From assembly GCA_024036415.1 (NCBI GenBank), contig JAMWET010001328.1, positions 93,501 through 157,500 of the forward strand: 64,000 bases of DNA. Reading direction: 5' to 3'. This stretch comes from Prochilodus magdalenae (lineage: Eukaryota > Chordata > Actinopteri > Characiformes > Prochilodontidae). Positions 47,259 to 59,009 of this stretch are shown here, in pieces (position 1 is the first letter of the stretch; every line of letters starts with the position of its first letter). The notes beneath the pieces were generated by a model that was given only the letters and a program-made list of their open reading frames with translations, was not told the DNA's origin and did not search any database. The translations under genes were made by a program, and so were the position numbers.

Positions 47259-47880
47259 GACGACATACACAAAACCAGAGATTTCTGTGTAACTCATCTT
47301 TACTGCACAAATACAATTTAGCTTTATGTTGCACCGTTTGTCCGATTCATTCAATAACGTATTCAGCATTTTCTGCTGTAGTCCAATACCTAAAATTCTG
47401 GCACGCCCAGTCAAATGACCAAATTTGGCAGCTCTAATATGGAACACTGTATGGGCGTTCTTTGGTCTTCTTTTAGAGTGCAATGTGTAAAAGTGTAGTT
47501 TTAAACATTCCAACATTAACTAGCATAATCAACAGAAGGTGAAGATAAAACAGTCGTGATGGTACATCAAAGACATCTATGTTTTGTGTTGCAGAGATAT
47601 CTTCTAAAGTTAGCATGCTAACCAGCTAGCCCCGGCCATTCTATCACATAATACCTCATTGTTGCATTTGTATTTGTTTGTGCCAATGATAACACAGCAC
47701 ATAGTAAATTTTAATTACATTAGCTTAACATAAACCCTCTTAGCATGAAGAAGCAATTATATCGTTTGGTAGTGCATATTGTTTAAATGATTTCACCTTT
47801 ATTAGACCTCTTTTTGTTGCATAAGATTTATTCTGTTCATTAAAACCTCTGAAACTATAATATGTCAATCCAGTTTACCA
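47259..47880. other. Intronic DNA; fragment similar to a TTAA MITE interior
   Basis: 47545-47640 resembles the interior of the element at 27839-28205 (CATCAAAGACATC, TTGCAGA.ATAT, AGCTAGCC). Nothing else recognised. Confidence 0.4.
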
Positions 47881-48100
47881 CTGGAAATTTCACCAAAAAC
47901 AATCCACATGTGTGGAGAGATTTACTTGTTGCTTGCTTCCTCTACGAATAAGAACAGTAATGGCGTATCTATTGAAGAACTTAGTGACCTCTAGTGTATG
48001 TATATAGCCTAACATGCCTCTGCCGATTGGTTGAGGTGGCACAATCAGATTAAGTTCAACACCTTCTTAATTCTTCAAGATAAACTGACTCAAAATGTGT
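47881..48100 (+). repeat. Unclassified repeat E, copy 2
   Basis: Matches 44691-44900 in the same orientation, including CTCTGCCGATTGGTTGAGGT GGCACAATCA. Confidence 0.5.
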
Positions 48101-48646
48101 TCTACCAAAAAGTCGAGTTGGATGTTATAGGGTTACCAATGAATCCAGAACAGTAGAGTTTTAATAAAAGCATGATTTTATTGATTGAAAATTATAGAGA
48201 TGTATTTTTTAGTTCCCAGAAATCACTGGACCTGCTCTGAGGGTTCCCCTCTCTGCTAATACTCTGTTTCTTTCACAAAAACCATCAAGAAAATGGACAT
48301 ACAATGCTTTAGGACTTCTCTACCAAACGACTTTACTCAAAAACGATACAAATTAAAAAGATATAATCGTAATAAGATATACAATTCCCTAAAAACTACA
48401 CATCTTTTCATACAGAGTGAAAGAGAATGTAAAAGCACTGTATATCTCACACCCACCTAGCAAGACCTGTTTACTGACCGACCCGGCTCTCACTCTCTCC
48501 CACTCGTTCAGTCTCTCTCTGTCTTTCTGTCTCGGTCTCTATCCCACATTAACAGTGCTGTGTAGGCGGAAATGCTTCCTTCTGTGGTGCTGCACTTCAC
48601 TACTGACCTCACACACCAACACACACCCAAATACACACAAATACAT

Positions 48647-48687
<41 letters not shown>

Positions 48688-49054
48688 CACACACACACCC
48701 TAGAGCTCTTATACAGTAAAAAATTGTCTCATCTCTTTCCTGCTGAAAGCTCGGCAAGTGGTGACTCCCACTCAACCTCTGAGCACACACACACACACTG
48801 TGCACGTCAGCCGCCATGCTATTTTAGAACAAGCGCCACAGAGTCACTCCATATCCTCAAAAACTGTGCAGTGCCATACTGACTGCAAAACTGACCTATC
48901 ACAGTGTCCTGCCTTTAGACTAACTGTAAATGCTGACTCTAATGACTTCAGCAGGCTAAACACATGTTCAGGCTTATCATTGACTTTTTCCTCTGTTAGC
49001 CCTTCCTCTCTGACGTGGAGCGGGTTTGCACACCTAATTTTGAACTGCCCATGG
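48101..49054. other. Intronic DNA with CA repeats
   Basis: A (CA)n microsatellite at 48648-48699 and a short one at 48785-48798. Frames here are microsatellite translations. No gene recognised. Confidence 0.55.
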
Positions 49055-49325
49055 CATATTCATCAAAAACAAACCGGTTGGGAACCCAAATGGTTGGTTC
49101 CCAGCAGGAACCAGAGAATAGTTAGTTCTCCAGCATGAAGCGTAATGTTTGTATTGTTTGCTACTACTGTGCGCCGCCCTCTGTTGATATTGGACATTTC
49201 TTGGTCCTAATAAAAGTTGGTGCAAACGCAGACAGGTTCCCTGGATAGCACCAAGGTTCTACAAAGCCTGAACACAACCAGTTCAAGAACCAGGGTTCTC
49301 TTGGTTGAAAAAGGTCAGTTGGAAG
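49055..49325. mobile_element. hAT-like MITE candidate, second example
   Basis: AAACCGGTTGGGAACCCAAA TGGTTGGTTCCCAGCAGGAACC near the left and the inverted-style CAACCAGTTCAAGAACCAGG GTTCTCTTGG at the right resemble the subterminal repeats of non-autonomous hAT elements. Exact ends uncertain. Confidence 0.4.
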
Positions 49326-49650
49326 GCTATATATTGGTATCAGTCATTTTTCATCCTAACTATGCCATAATCAGACAATACTTCTCAAACGTGCCCAATA
49401 CTGAGAGCTGAGCAGTGATGTAGAACATGTTCGCCATATTCACACTTGCACAAGGCCCTTTGGTTATAGGGACCCTGCAGTTCCTTGTTCAGGTGCCGGA
49501 CAGACCTTTTCACTTTTGGTTATGGGACTAAAAGTGCAGGCATCACACAGGACTTGAGAGCTCATCACACAACAGTGAGTATTAGAAGACAGCAGAGCCT
49601 ACAAAGATCACTCATCCTACGTTCACACGTTTGTGGTAAAGAGATAAAGG

Positions 49651-49724
49651 CAAACTGGATTGTTCCAACATTTTCAAGGAAGCTGCAATGGAAATATCTG
49701 CCACCAAAAGAAGCAACATTCCTA
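49651..49724 (+). repeat. Short dispersed repeat, inverted partner at 51601-51673
   Basis: CAAGGAAGCTGCAATGGAAA TATCTGCCA recurs as its exact complement at 51621-51650, with weaker similarity continuing to both sides over about 73 bp. Confidence 0.75.
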
Positions 49725-50361
49725 AAAGTGTTTTCCAACTGGAGTATGTAAACACAGTAAATCTCATACCTCCTGAATATCGACTAATCTATCGGCAGTT
49801 CCGTCAAAAGCAAACGATATCCGGTCTCTGAGTTTCTACACAGCACACTTTACTCCTCTTCCCTTTCCCTCTTTGCCTCTTCATTTCCAGTGTCTCCGCC
49901 TGATCCTCCCTCCTTCCTGCGCTGGAGGGATTTGCAGTATATGACGGCTGTATTTTTCCGATGAACCACATCAAGCGCCGCGTAGATCTACGGTGAGTGA
50001 AATACATCATGATCCTAGCACTCGTGAGGTCCCCACAGACCTACATCAGAATCCATGCAGAGGAAAAGGAGCAAAGCCCACAGTCGCTCTGTGGAAGCAG
50101 ACCATCCCTGCAAGCGCAGTTAAGGTACTGACGATTTTTCCAGGACCGATAAGCTCATACGAGCTCTCTAGCTGGGGAGCAGATTTAGCTGTACTTGTGA
50201 GTTTTTGCAGACATGGCTTTAACTAGGTTTGATCCATGACTAAAGAGGACACAATGAGATTTTACGGATGTTGCCCTCGGCCTTAAAGCCGACGCCAAAC
50301 TGTAAGTGTAAGTGCGTGCGGAAGTCATTTGCTTGCACACGACTTTCTCTATTTCACACAG

Positions 50362-50364
<3 letters not shown>
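49725..50364. other. Intronic DNA, nothing recognised
   Basis: No gene or family recognised. Confidence 0.5.
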
Positions 50365-50408
<44 letters not shown>

Positions 50409-50847
50409 AAAATGAAAATGAGAAAAAAAGAGAAGAGCAGGGCAAGATGAGGCAGGGAGGGAAAAAGCAGAGACACCGAAAATGAGAAGAGTGCAAGACA
50501 TTGAGGGAAAGACTGAGACACTAACAGAAAGTAAGATAAAGAACAGAGAGACTGAGAAGTCTTTACAGTGTAGAGATACTGTTTTAAGTTGAAAAGAAAA
50601 GAGAGAAAGAGAGTGAGAGAGAGAGAGACAGAAAGAGAGAGAGAAAGAGAGGAGGACAGAAAGAGAAGAAGACAGAAAAAAAGATAGAAAGAAAAAGAGG
50701 AAGACAGAAATAGAAAGAGACAGACAGCGAGGAAGAGAGAGATAGGGAGAGAGAGTGAGGGAGAGAGAAAGAGAATGGATTGTGTGTGTGTGTGTGTGTG
50801 TGTGTGGTGTGAGAGTGTGTGTGTCTGAGAGAGAGCGAGACAGAGAG

Positions 50848-50900
<53 letters not shown>

Positions 50901-51204
50901 AAGATCGGGGACAACAGGAAAAAGACATAATAGTGCAGCACAGCTGCTGGTTATCTGTGTCTCAATGCGCTCATTCACCAGCTCAAGGCCTAAACAGGAA
51001 ACACATCCTCTCTTCTCCTACTTTATGATGATCTCTCTCTCTTTCTCTCGCTCTCTCCCTCCCTCTCTTTCTCCCACTCTCTCTCTTTTTCTCTTTCTCC
51101 CTCTTTTTCTCTCTCTCCCTCTCCCTCTCTCTCTCTCCCTCCCTCTCTCTCTCTTTTTCTCTTTCTCCCTCTTTCTCTCTTTCTCTCTCTCTCTCCCTCT
51201 CTCG
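50365..51204. repeat. GA-rich then CT-rich tract (~840 bp)
   Basis: (GA)n at 50365-50404, GA-rich DNA to about 50905 with a (TG)n insert at 50780-50805, then a CT-rich tract at 51032-51204. The 100-200-codon Ser/Leu and Arg/Glu frames on both strands are artefacts of the repeat. Confidence 0.93.
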
Positions 51205-52348
51205 TCCCCCCCCTCCCATATACTAAACATCATTGTGGGAAAAAAAGCATGTAAAACGCAGCCAGACTTCACATTTATCAGGAGTACAGTGAAGGATGCT
51301 AAAAATAAAACGCCATAAACAGCATAATATTCATACACTTCAAATATAAATGTTAATTAAGAATTAAATTATAATAAGTCTTGCTCTGTATCTGTTTATG
51401 GTATACTCAGCGATGCAAAAAAGTTTAGTAAGAGTAGAATAATTTTTTTTAAAATACATGCCTTACCAAACTGTAGTCCTTTCTGTATTCTAAAGGCGTC
51501 TATGCTAAGCTTATGTAATTCCCTAATTGCTTTGTTATTATTGCCCAAACAAATAAAAATGCAAAATAAAAAAAGGCATTTCCATATTTTAACTTGTTTA
51601 AAGGAATGTTAAAGGAATTTTGGCAGATATTTCCATTGCAGCTTCCTTGAAGATGATGGAATATTCCAGTTTAAGGATGTTACTGGATTAAGTAGATTAT
51701 GTAATCTAAAATAAACTTGCTTTTATTGGCCCTGAACATCGGATGACATATGGTTACCTATGAAAATGAACAGAACCTTTTAGAAAAGTGGCCACTCAGT
51801 GAAATGCTAGACATGGCACAATATTCAGAAGTGCTGTGTATGTGTGTGTGTGTGTACGTGTGTGCGCGCGTGTGTGCAGTAATCCATTATTTCAGTCCCT
51901 CCAGCCACACGTGCACGCACACAAACTCCAAGCCAAGTGGGAATCACTCGATGTAACCGTAGGCAATGGTCGATAAGGCAGCAAGTGGGTACGGCTAGGC
52001 TGAGCCTCGGCTCTGCAGCCTGAGCACTGCTGGTGGGATGATCTCTGTGTTAAGTTAATGTGTTTATGCATGTGTGCTGTAGTGACTATGAGAGGCTATC
52101 GACACTCCCTCCTCCCAGCACAGGTTAACAAAGCTGACATTTACTCCCCAGCTATAGAAAAACATTTTCACCCTGCAACTTTCTCCCTACTCAACATCAA
52201 ACCGTCAGACGGGAGCAGCTGAACGCTGGAAGCAATATCAGAGGTCAATGCAACACCAGTGTATAAGCACACATGGTACACAACTACCAAACCAACGTCT
52301 CTGGAATGGTATCGCGGCGTGCGTAGGGAAGGCTTTACAGAAGGAAGC
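51205..52348. other. Intronic DNA with a TG repeat and a dispersed repeat
   Basis: Contains the inverted partner of the repeat at 49651 (51601-51673) and an imperfect TG/CG-containing run at 51838-51876. No gene recognised. Confidence 0.5.
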
Positions 52349-52730
52349 ATGTCCACAAGACAAAAATGCTCTTTAAAGGTTTATTGCACACTTACAGCAT
52401 TTAAAAGCACTTGGTGAATGAAACCAACTATAACACACACTGGAAGATAGCTAAGAGTTGACTATACACAGTAGTAATCTGCTTCACGGTATGAAGCCTT
52501 TGTAAACTTTTCTAAACACAACATAAATGCATAAACAGTGCATAACCAGTTATTAGCAGAAGTAATTTAACGGCGTTTAACAGTAAGTACAGTAAGAACT
52601 TAAACACAATGGGGAACAGCGGTGCATGATGAAAGAGGGAGACCCCGCCTAGCTGTCCCCACCCCCTTTCTCCATACACACACAATGAGTTCAGTGCCTA
52701 CTTAGGCCTGTCCCAGTCACAACCATGACA
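52349..52730 (-). mobile_element. Possible solo LTR
   Basis: The minus strand begins TGTCATGGTTGTGACTGGGA CAGGCC at 52730 and contains GTGCAATAAACC (AATAAA at 52380-52385) about 31 bp before a plausible CA end (GTGGACA, 52349). This fits an LTR, but no convincing target duplication was found and no TATA box is obvious. Confidence 0.4.
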
Positions 52731-53394
52731 TTTCAGCAGATGGTTAAATGCTTTTAATTGCATAAAAATGTTAATGTCAATCCTAATCTTGTAACTCAGG
52801 ATGCAAGAATGTGCTTTGTCAAGGGATGCTGACTTCTTTGTCACAGAATATAAATGTTAAACACACACAGTGATGTCATACCATGTTTTTATTTATTCAT
52901 TCATTCATTTATTTAACAGAGTGTACAGTTTTATAACGTACAGGACCACCATTGATGTTTGATCTGTCATTGCTTTCTGTAGCTCTACAAATTTTTTTTA
53001 GTGAGTTGAGTACCGACCAATTAGATTGTTCATATAAGATTCGGAAACTGCTGATGTTGTGCCCATAGTCGAGCTACATAAGACACTCACAGATTATTAC
53101 AGAGATCAAAGAACTTAACGCTATTAGAAGTACACATGGGCCTTGCTATTCTCAAACTAGTAAAAGGCTCTGCTCTGCTTTTGTTTCTCTGTTATTGTTT
53201 TAAGCAGTTGCATTTAAATACATATAAAATCTGGCCTTCAAGTGGCTGAATTCACTAACTAGTTATCTCGCTTCTCAAGAACCCAACCCGACAGTCAATC
53301 TTGACTACCCTGACTAGACTAACATCGTAGTCTTCTGTCTTGCAGTTAAAGACAGTTACTCTATTCAATTATGCATAGAATTCTTAAGCTTTTT
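52731..53394. other. Intronic DNA, nothing recognised
   Basis: (TTCA)n-like run near 52891-52911. No gene or element recognised. Confidence 0.5.
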
Positions 53395-53592
53395 GTGCCT
53401 GTCTTGCTGTTGACCTGAGGAGGATGGGATACCCTTTTGGGTTTTGGTTCCCCTCGAGGTTTCCTTTTTTTTCTCTTGCGGGAGTTTTTCATCGCCCTTG
53501 GCTTGCTCACTAGGAGCTTGGACCCAAATTCTCTGTAAAGCTGCTTTATGACAACATCTGACAGAAAAGGTGCTACATAAATAAACTTGACA
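53395..53592 (+). mobile_element. Interspersed repeat 3' tail
   Basis: CTGAGGAGGATGGGATACCC, GGTTCCCCTCGAGGTTTCC, GGGAGTTTTTCATCGCCCTT GGCTTGCTC, GTAAAGCTGCTTTATGACAA and GGTGCTACATAAATAAACTT GACATGAC form a tail very common in cypriniform and characiform genomes. It ends in an AATAAA signal, so it is a plus-oriented, 5'-truncated retroposon copy; the family was not determined. Confidence 0.6.
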
Positions 53593-53956
53593 TGACGTGG
53601 CAGAGCAGCTGGAGCTAGAAGAATAAAACGTGTTATAGCACCAAGTTAGTAAAACTAACGTTTGATTGAGATTTCTGCTTCTCTTTTCATCCATTTTTCC
53701 ATTTTTCTCAACACAGCTGCCCCAGCTAGCAGAGAATGTTCCAAGGGCTTCGGTGAACGTTCGCTACAAGTTCTAATAAAGGTTTAAAGAAACTGTTTTA
53801 CTCTGATGTTTGAGGAACAACATCAGAGGAAAGATGTTTGTAATGCCAGAGAATGTTCCTATAAGGTTAAATGTTAAGATGCTAAGACATAACGCTCTAA
53901 CTGCAATGTTCAGAGGATGTTTTGGGAATGTTTTCAGGGCCACAGATTACAGATTA

Positions 53957-54209
53957 TCTCGTCGCTGTCCAATGAAAAACATGTATCTCCATTTTTGTTG
54001 ATTTCTACTTTAATGCCTCAATTGATCACATGATATGATGTTTACACTGTGTAGAAATTTCATGAGGTATGGACCAACAGTAAGGGCCCAAAATGACTTT
54101 GAAAGACGTTTGGTTCCATTGACTTTCATTCAAATTGAATGAGGTTTTTGGGCTCTCCTGTAAAGTTGCCATTTTGGAGATACCTGTTTTTCTTTGGACA
54201 GCGACGATA
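53957..54209. mobile_element. MITE family D, copy 3
   Basis: 253 bp, TCTCGTCGCTGTCCAATGAA to TTCTTTGGACAGCGACGATA, the same length as copy 2. TA precedes the left end. The interior matches copy 2 closely (CATTCAAATTGAATGAGGTT). Confidence 0.82.
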
Positions 54210-54894
54210 TGCTAATATGAGTTGATAGAATAATTTAGAGAATGTTCTCCTACCATTGTCTTTTCTCTTCCCACTGAAAATATTAATATAACACAGCATG
54301 GTAATATTCTCAGAACGGTATTAGAACAAATCAGTTCTAGCTGGTACAGCAAGTGCACTCACATTGTGTTTACATCAATATAGACATGAGGAAACTAAGA
54401 CAATAACATACAACACAGAGTTTAGATTTTTAGAGTTCTGCACCATTTCTATTCACCTGTCAGTGCACAGGCTGTGAATGATCAGCACGTCCCTGTTTTC
54501 AGTACAGCTGCACTGGAGTGCCGTTATTCCATTTGCATCTCAATAACGTGTTTTACCTCCAGCCCAGTTACTCACATCCTCCTACACACACAGACACCGA
54601 GTTCAGACGCTGTTCAGTCTCTTTCTCTCTCATACCGTACCTTAACAATCTGGCAGTGCTGAACGCAGAGTGGAGCAGTTCAGTCAACAGAGCCTCTACA
54701 GTTCTACACAACCTGAGGGAATCAGCTTCATAGAGCTTTACTCACCCATACAAGAGGTTCAGCAAAACACAGCATTCAGAATTCAGCTTGATACAATAAA
54801 GTGATGTTTTGATTCAGTCTGATATTTGATCCAGTAAAAGTAAAGTATGTCTGGCATGTCCTCCTAAATATTTCTCTTCTTTTAAAGGGACTCA
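54210..54894. other. Intronic DNA, nothing recognised
   Basis: No gene or repeat recognised. Confidence 0.5.
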
Positions 54895-55080
54895 AAGGGG
54901 TGCCGTAGTCAATAACAGTACCATCCCATATGTGAAACACTGTGGATTGAATCCATGTTCATGTTGCAAAGCCACTGTGATGCCTGTGGGCAAGACCACT
55001 AGCAACTCATGACTACAGTCAGTCACTCACTCACTCTCCTCTTTACTTTACCCTGTGTAAAAGTGAATGCCGGTGTGATG
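54895..55080 (+). mobile_element. Decayed tRNA-derived SINE
   Basis: GGGGTGCCGTAGTCAATAAC, GTGGATTGAATCCATG (B-box-like) and GATGCCTGTGGGCAAGACCA resemble the head and CCTTGGGCAAGGC body of fish SINEs. Tail not recognised. Confidence 0.45.
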
Positions 55081-55334
55081 TTCTCTGATGATAGGAATTT
55101 ACCGTACTAAGGATATCATGTCACAACACCTGTTTGCAGGTGGTGTGGTGTCTTCCCACTGGCCTACCTTCCATTGTGTGTCTCTTTTTTCAATTGCAAG
55201 GTTTACATTATAACCACAAACACGGGGAATTACAAGCGGCAATACTGTTACTCCAAATACTCGTTTGGTTTGTGAAGGATCATGTTTGAGAGGGGGATGG
55301 GTCTAATGCTTATCTCTGGAGGATATATACTGTA

Positions 55335-55573
55335 TATCGTCAATGTCCAAACAAAAACAAGTATCTCCAAAACGGCAACTTTGCAGGAGTGATTAAGGCC
55401 TGATTAACTTTCAATGTAAGTCAGTGGAGCCAGACTTTTTCTAAGCGATTTTCTGTTGGTCCAATCATCATACAATTTCTATACAGTGTAAACAGTTGCT
55501 GTGTTCAAATGGTGCGTAAAAGTAAAAATCAACAAAAATGGAGATACATGATTTTCACTGGACAGTGATGATA
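55335..55573. mobile_element. MITE family D, copy 4
   Basis: TATCGTCAATGTCCAAACAA to TTTTCACTGGACAGTGATGA TA, 239 bp, in the opposite orientation to copies 2 and 3 as judged by the interior (AAGTAAAAATCAACAAAAAT near the right). TA flanks. Confidence 0.78.
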
Positions 55574-56248
55574 TATATGTTGTATGTTTGCGTATGTGTG
55601 TGTGTGTGTGTGTATGTGTGCATGTCTTGTTTTGTAATGCCTGTGAGTGCAAATAAAATGTTCACAAAAACATGCTGCCATAAATGATGGTGTAGTACAG
55701 GAACGACTCCTTCCTCCACCTTCATCCTCTGCTCCCCAAATACTATTAAAATAATATTAGATTACTCTTTATCATATTTATTCTTTACTTGGTATATCTT
55801 TGATAAGGCTTCATTTTAAAAGTAAACTGCTCACATGTTAACATAATACACATTTTGTTACTGAACTTTCAGCTGACATAAACTATAAGTTTAAGTGAAC
55901 ATACACTTTGAACTCTAAATTGAATTGTACTAAATGTGAACAATGTTGTTGACGTTTACCATTTATCATTCTTAAAAATCATAAAATAAAAAATTTTAGT
56001 ATTGGTATTGTGGTGTTAGCCTTGGTGCCATGTGATATTGGATCAAATGAATAATCAGAGGTATTGCCCATCTCTATTTAAAAAATATAGCTAATGTGCA
56101 TGCACAAATCGAGAGTATTGTTGTGCATTAAGCTTCAAAAACCTGTTCAGTTTTTCCAGTCATGCTGCGCTAAGCTCAGTAATGGTTTCACTTAGCAAGA
56201 TTCTATTTGCGCTCTTTTATTTCAATGTTTTTATATATTTTATATTTT
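55574..56248. other. Intronic DNA with TG repeat
   Basis: (TG)n-like run at 55588-55620. AT-rich unique DNA otherwise. Confidence 0.5.
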
Positions 56249-56457
56249 TGGTGATTTTTACTTTTATGTCTCATTTGGTCACATGAGCTGCTGTCTACAA
56301 TATGTGGTAATTTCATGACGAATGGACCAACAGAAATGGCCCAAAGCTGCTTGGAAAAACGTCTGGTTCCATTGACTTTCATTAAAATTAAATGAAGTTT
56401 TTGGCCTCTCCTTTAAAGTTGTTTTTTTGGAGATACCTATTTTTCTTTGGACAGCGA

Positions 56458-56502
<45 letters not shown>
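56249..56502. mobile_element. MITE family D, copy 5 (left end lost) and (TA)n
   Basis: The interior CTCATTTGGTCACATGAGCT and right end TTCTTTGGACAGCGACGATA match the family; the left end has decayed into AT-rich DNA. A (TA)n run of about 40 bp grows directly from the terminal TA at 56461. Confidence 0.75.
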
Positions 56503-56505
<3 letters not shown>

Positions 56506-56739
56506 GTTACACACTGAGGGTTGCCAGATTTACAGTTTTCCTGACTAATCCAGTGCGTTTGAAAACAGTGCAGGTAGAAATGATACAGTGTCAGTGGAAC
56601 GTCTTTGCTTAACTACTTTCTATATACACAACTATTGTAATACATGTGTTTTTGTGTCAGGTTTAGACACTACAGTTCACATGTGCTGCTCATTCACATG
56701 TACAAGAAACAAACAGACAAATCTGAAATATTATTTTGA

Positions 56740-56985
56740 GGATGTGCCAAGCTTTGGTAGGCGGGCAGTAAAGGAATATCACAAGGCACCTCACATCAAT
56801 GACATCACCATGTAACACCTTGTTACCTCACCTTGTAACAGATATAAGGGCTGGAATTACCACTAGGGGGTTCAGGCAGCTGAGGAAAGTGAGTTCTGTG
56901 GGAGAGAGTTTCTCCATCTGGCGTGGACTTTGGGCTATAGTACTTTGCAGACCAGTTACATGCACAATAAACTGCATAACACACT
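56740..56985 (+). mobile_element. Possible solo LTR (weak)
   Basis: AGATATAAGGGCTGG (TATA-like, 56840-56854) is followed about 110 bp later by ACAATAAACTGCATAACACA (AATAAA). Order and spacing suit an LTR, but boundaries and target duplication were not found. Confidence 0.3.
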
Positions 56986-57456
56986 AAAGGAAAGGGAAAA
57001 CCGGAATACTGTTAACTATTCATGCCACTCTGTGATTTTATTGATTGACAGTCAGACATACTATCAGTACAGTCTAGCTGACGTTGTGCCACCAACAAGT
57101 AAATGCCCTTTAAGCTTTGTTTCTCCATATCCTGTCTTTTCTCCCTCTCTTTCTCTTTATAGTTATTCACTCTGCCTTGTCCTCTCGCCCTCTGCCTCCA
57201 TGTATGAGCAGCTTTCGCTCTTCACAATGCAGAAAGAACAGAAGCAGTCCTCTCAGTAATCATATGACTGTTCTTCCTCAGCTGCTCTGCGTTTTACAGC
57301 TGGAGTTTATTCACCACAAGGTTTTTCTTCAGTTTCCTTCACTTATTAATCAGATTAAAATAATGTATTGATTATAGTTTAGCTTGTATGCTTTTGTCAT
57401 AAAACATTTAGCAAATTTGATTATAACTAACACATGATGGTTGTATGTAGTTGTAT
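56986..57456. other. Intronic DNA, nothing recognised
   Basis: The 109-codon frame 56930-57259 has no domain. Nothing recognised. Confidence 0.5.
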
Positions 57457-57756
57457 ATTATATTATATTATATTATATTATACAATATTATAGTATATTA
57501 CATTATATTGTATTGTATTGTATTGTATTGTATTGTATTATATTATATTATATTATATTATATTATATTATATTATACTATATTATAGTATATTATATTA
57601 TATTATATTATATTATATCATATTATATTATACTATATTATAGTATATTACATTGTATTGTATTGTATTGTATTAATTATATTATATTATATTATATTAT
57701 ATTATATTATATTATATTATATTATATTATATTATATTATATTATATTATATTATC
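57457..57756. repeat. (ATATT)n pentanucleotide tract, 300 bp
   Basis: ATATT units with periodic TATTG and TATAG variants arranged as two similar sub-blocks. The 134-codon Tyr/Ile frame is this repeat. Confidence 0.96.
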
Positions 57757-57841
57757 AGTCACTCTTCATCCACACAGCTTATCCTCCTGGATTGCAAATG
57801 GTTTTAAAGTCTGTCCCTACCGTAGAAGGTGCCCTGTGTGC

Positions 57842-57905
57842 CTAACTGGGGAAGTGAACCCAGACCCTTCTTGCAGTGAGGTGCCAGTGCTACCAGTACT
57901 GTGGT
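57842..57905 (-). mobile_element. SINE head fragment
   Basis: The minus strand reads CACAGTACTGGTAGCACTGG CACCTCACTGCAAGAAGGGT CTGGGTTCACTTCCC, close to the TGGTTAGCACTGTCGCCTCACAGCAAGAAGGTCCTGGGTTCGA head of a widespread vertebrate tRNA-derived SINE. Body not seen. Confidence 0.5.
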
Positions 57906-58462
57906 TAACTGTGAATAAAGCATACATTTTTGTATCTAGTTTACAGCATATAAATTACACTCTACAAGATATGAATTATTTATTAGAAGTGCTTCTCTTT
58001 ATAAACCTATTGTTAAGCAAAGCCGTCATAAATTCCATAACAGTAATTATACTGAGCTAGAGACAGTCAGGATCCTCCAGGCCTGAGTGCTGCTGTTTGT
58101 TACAGAAAGCAGAGAGAACTCGTGATGATGTGTACTGAGAGAGGCTGAGAGATGCATCCTGTTTTACAGACAACTGTCTGGGGCGCTGGCCCTTTCTGTC
58201 CCTGCTGTCACAGTGGATATCCTGTCTCTGTCTGTCCTCACACACACTGAAGACCAAGGCTGTAACACAGGACATCAGGGCAGAAGTGCACAAGAATTTA
58301 TTATTCGGGCTCAGTTATTCAAAAAGAGAAAGAGCTGACCCTGCTTCATAGCAGGAGCATAATGAGAGTCAGGTGAAGTCAGGTGTAGGGTGTGCCTGAG
58401 CAGCTGCAAATGTACAATAAGACAGTGTTTAGATATCAGCATGCAATCTCAATCTGCTTCAC

Positions 58463-58465
<3 letters not shown>
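57906..58465. other. Intronic DNA, nothing recognised
   Basis: No gene or element recognised. Confidence 0.5.
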
Positions 58466-58505
<40 letters not shown>

Positions 58506-58540
58506 GTGTGTGTGTGCCCTGACTGCTGTTTCAGCCTTGT

Positions 58541-58578
<38 letters not shown>
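58466..58578. repeat. (TG)n and (CA)n inverted pair
   Basis: About 53 bp of TG/CG repeat, a 24-bp spacer (CCCTGACTGCTGTTTCAGCC...), then about 36 bp of CA repeat: together a potential hairpin or Z-DNA-forming site. Confidence 0.95.
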
Positions 58579-58582
<4 letters not shown>

Positions 58583-58866
58583 GCAGTCCTCAAGGTCATA
58601 GTGTTCTCTAGTGCTCTAATCATTCAGCTCCCCCAGCCTTATTCGCATCATCTGCTGCCTTCACTGCAGAGATGCACATGCACACACACACACATAAACT
58701 CCACTGCAGTTCTGTTAGTTATACAACACTGTGTGTTTAAAGCTCTGTGATCAATATTCTCAGTGTAGGACCTCCAGGGAATGCTGACTTATGACTTATG
58801 ACAAGCAGCAAACACTTTAATTATATGCTGTTTTTTTACATAGTGATTTACAATATGAACTAAAGG

Positions 58867-58867
<1 letters not shown>

Positions 58868-58956
<89 letters not shown>
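58868..58956. repeat. (TATC)n tetranucleotide microsatellite
   Basis: About 22 uninterrupted TATC units. Confidence 0.97.
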
Positions 58957-59009
58957 CCACATATTTTTGTTCCCACCAGACAATAAAACATTCACTTTGT
59001 TCAATGTGG

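Noticed and set aside
50349..51338. Overlapping 100-209-codon frames on both strands
   Set aside because: GA/CT microsatellite read-through on both strands; not protein coding.
57441..57845. 134-codon Tyr/Ile-rich frame
   Set aside because: An (ATATT)n pentanucleotide has no stops in this frame; artefact.
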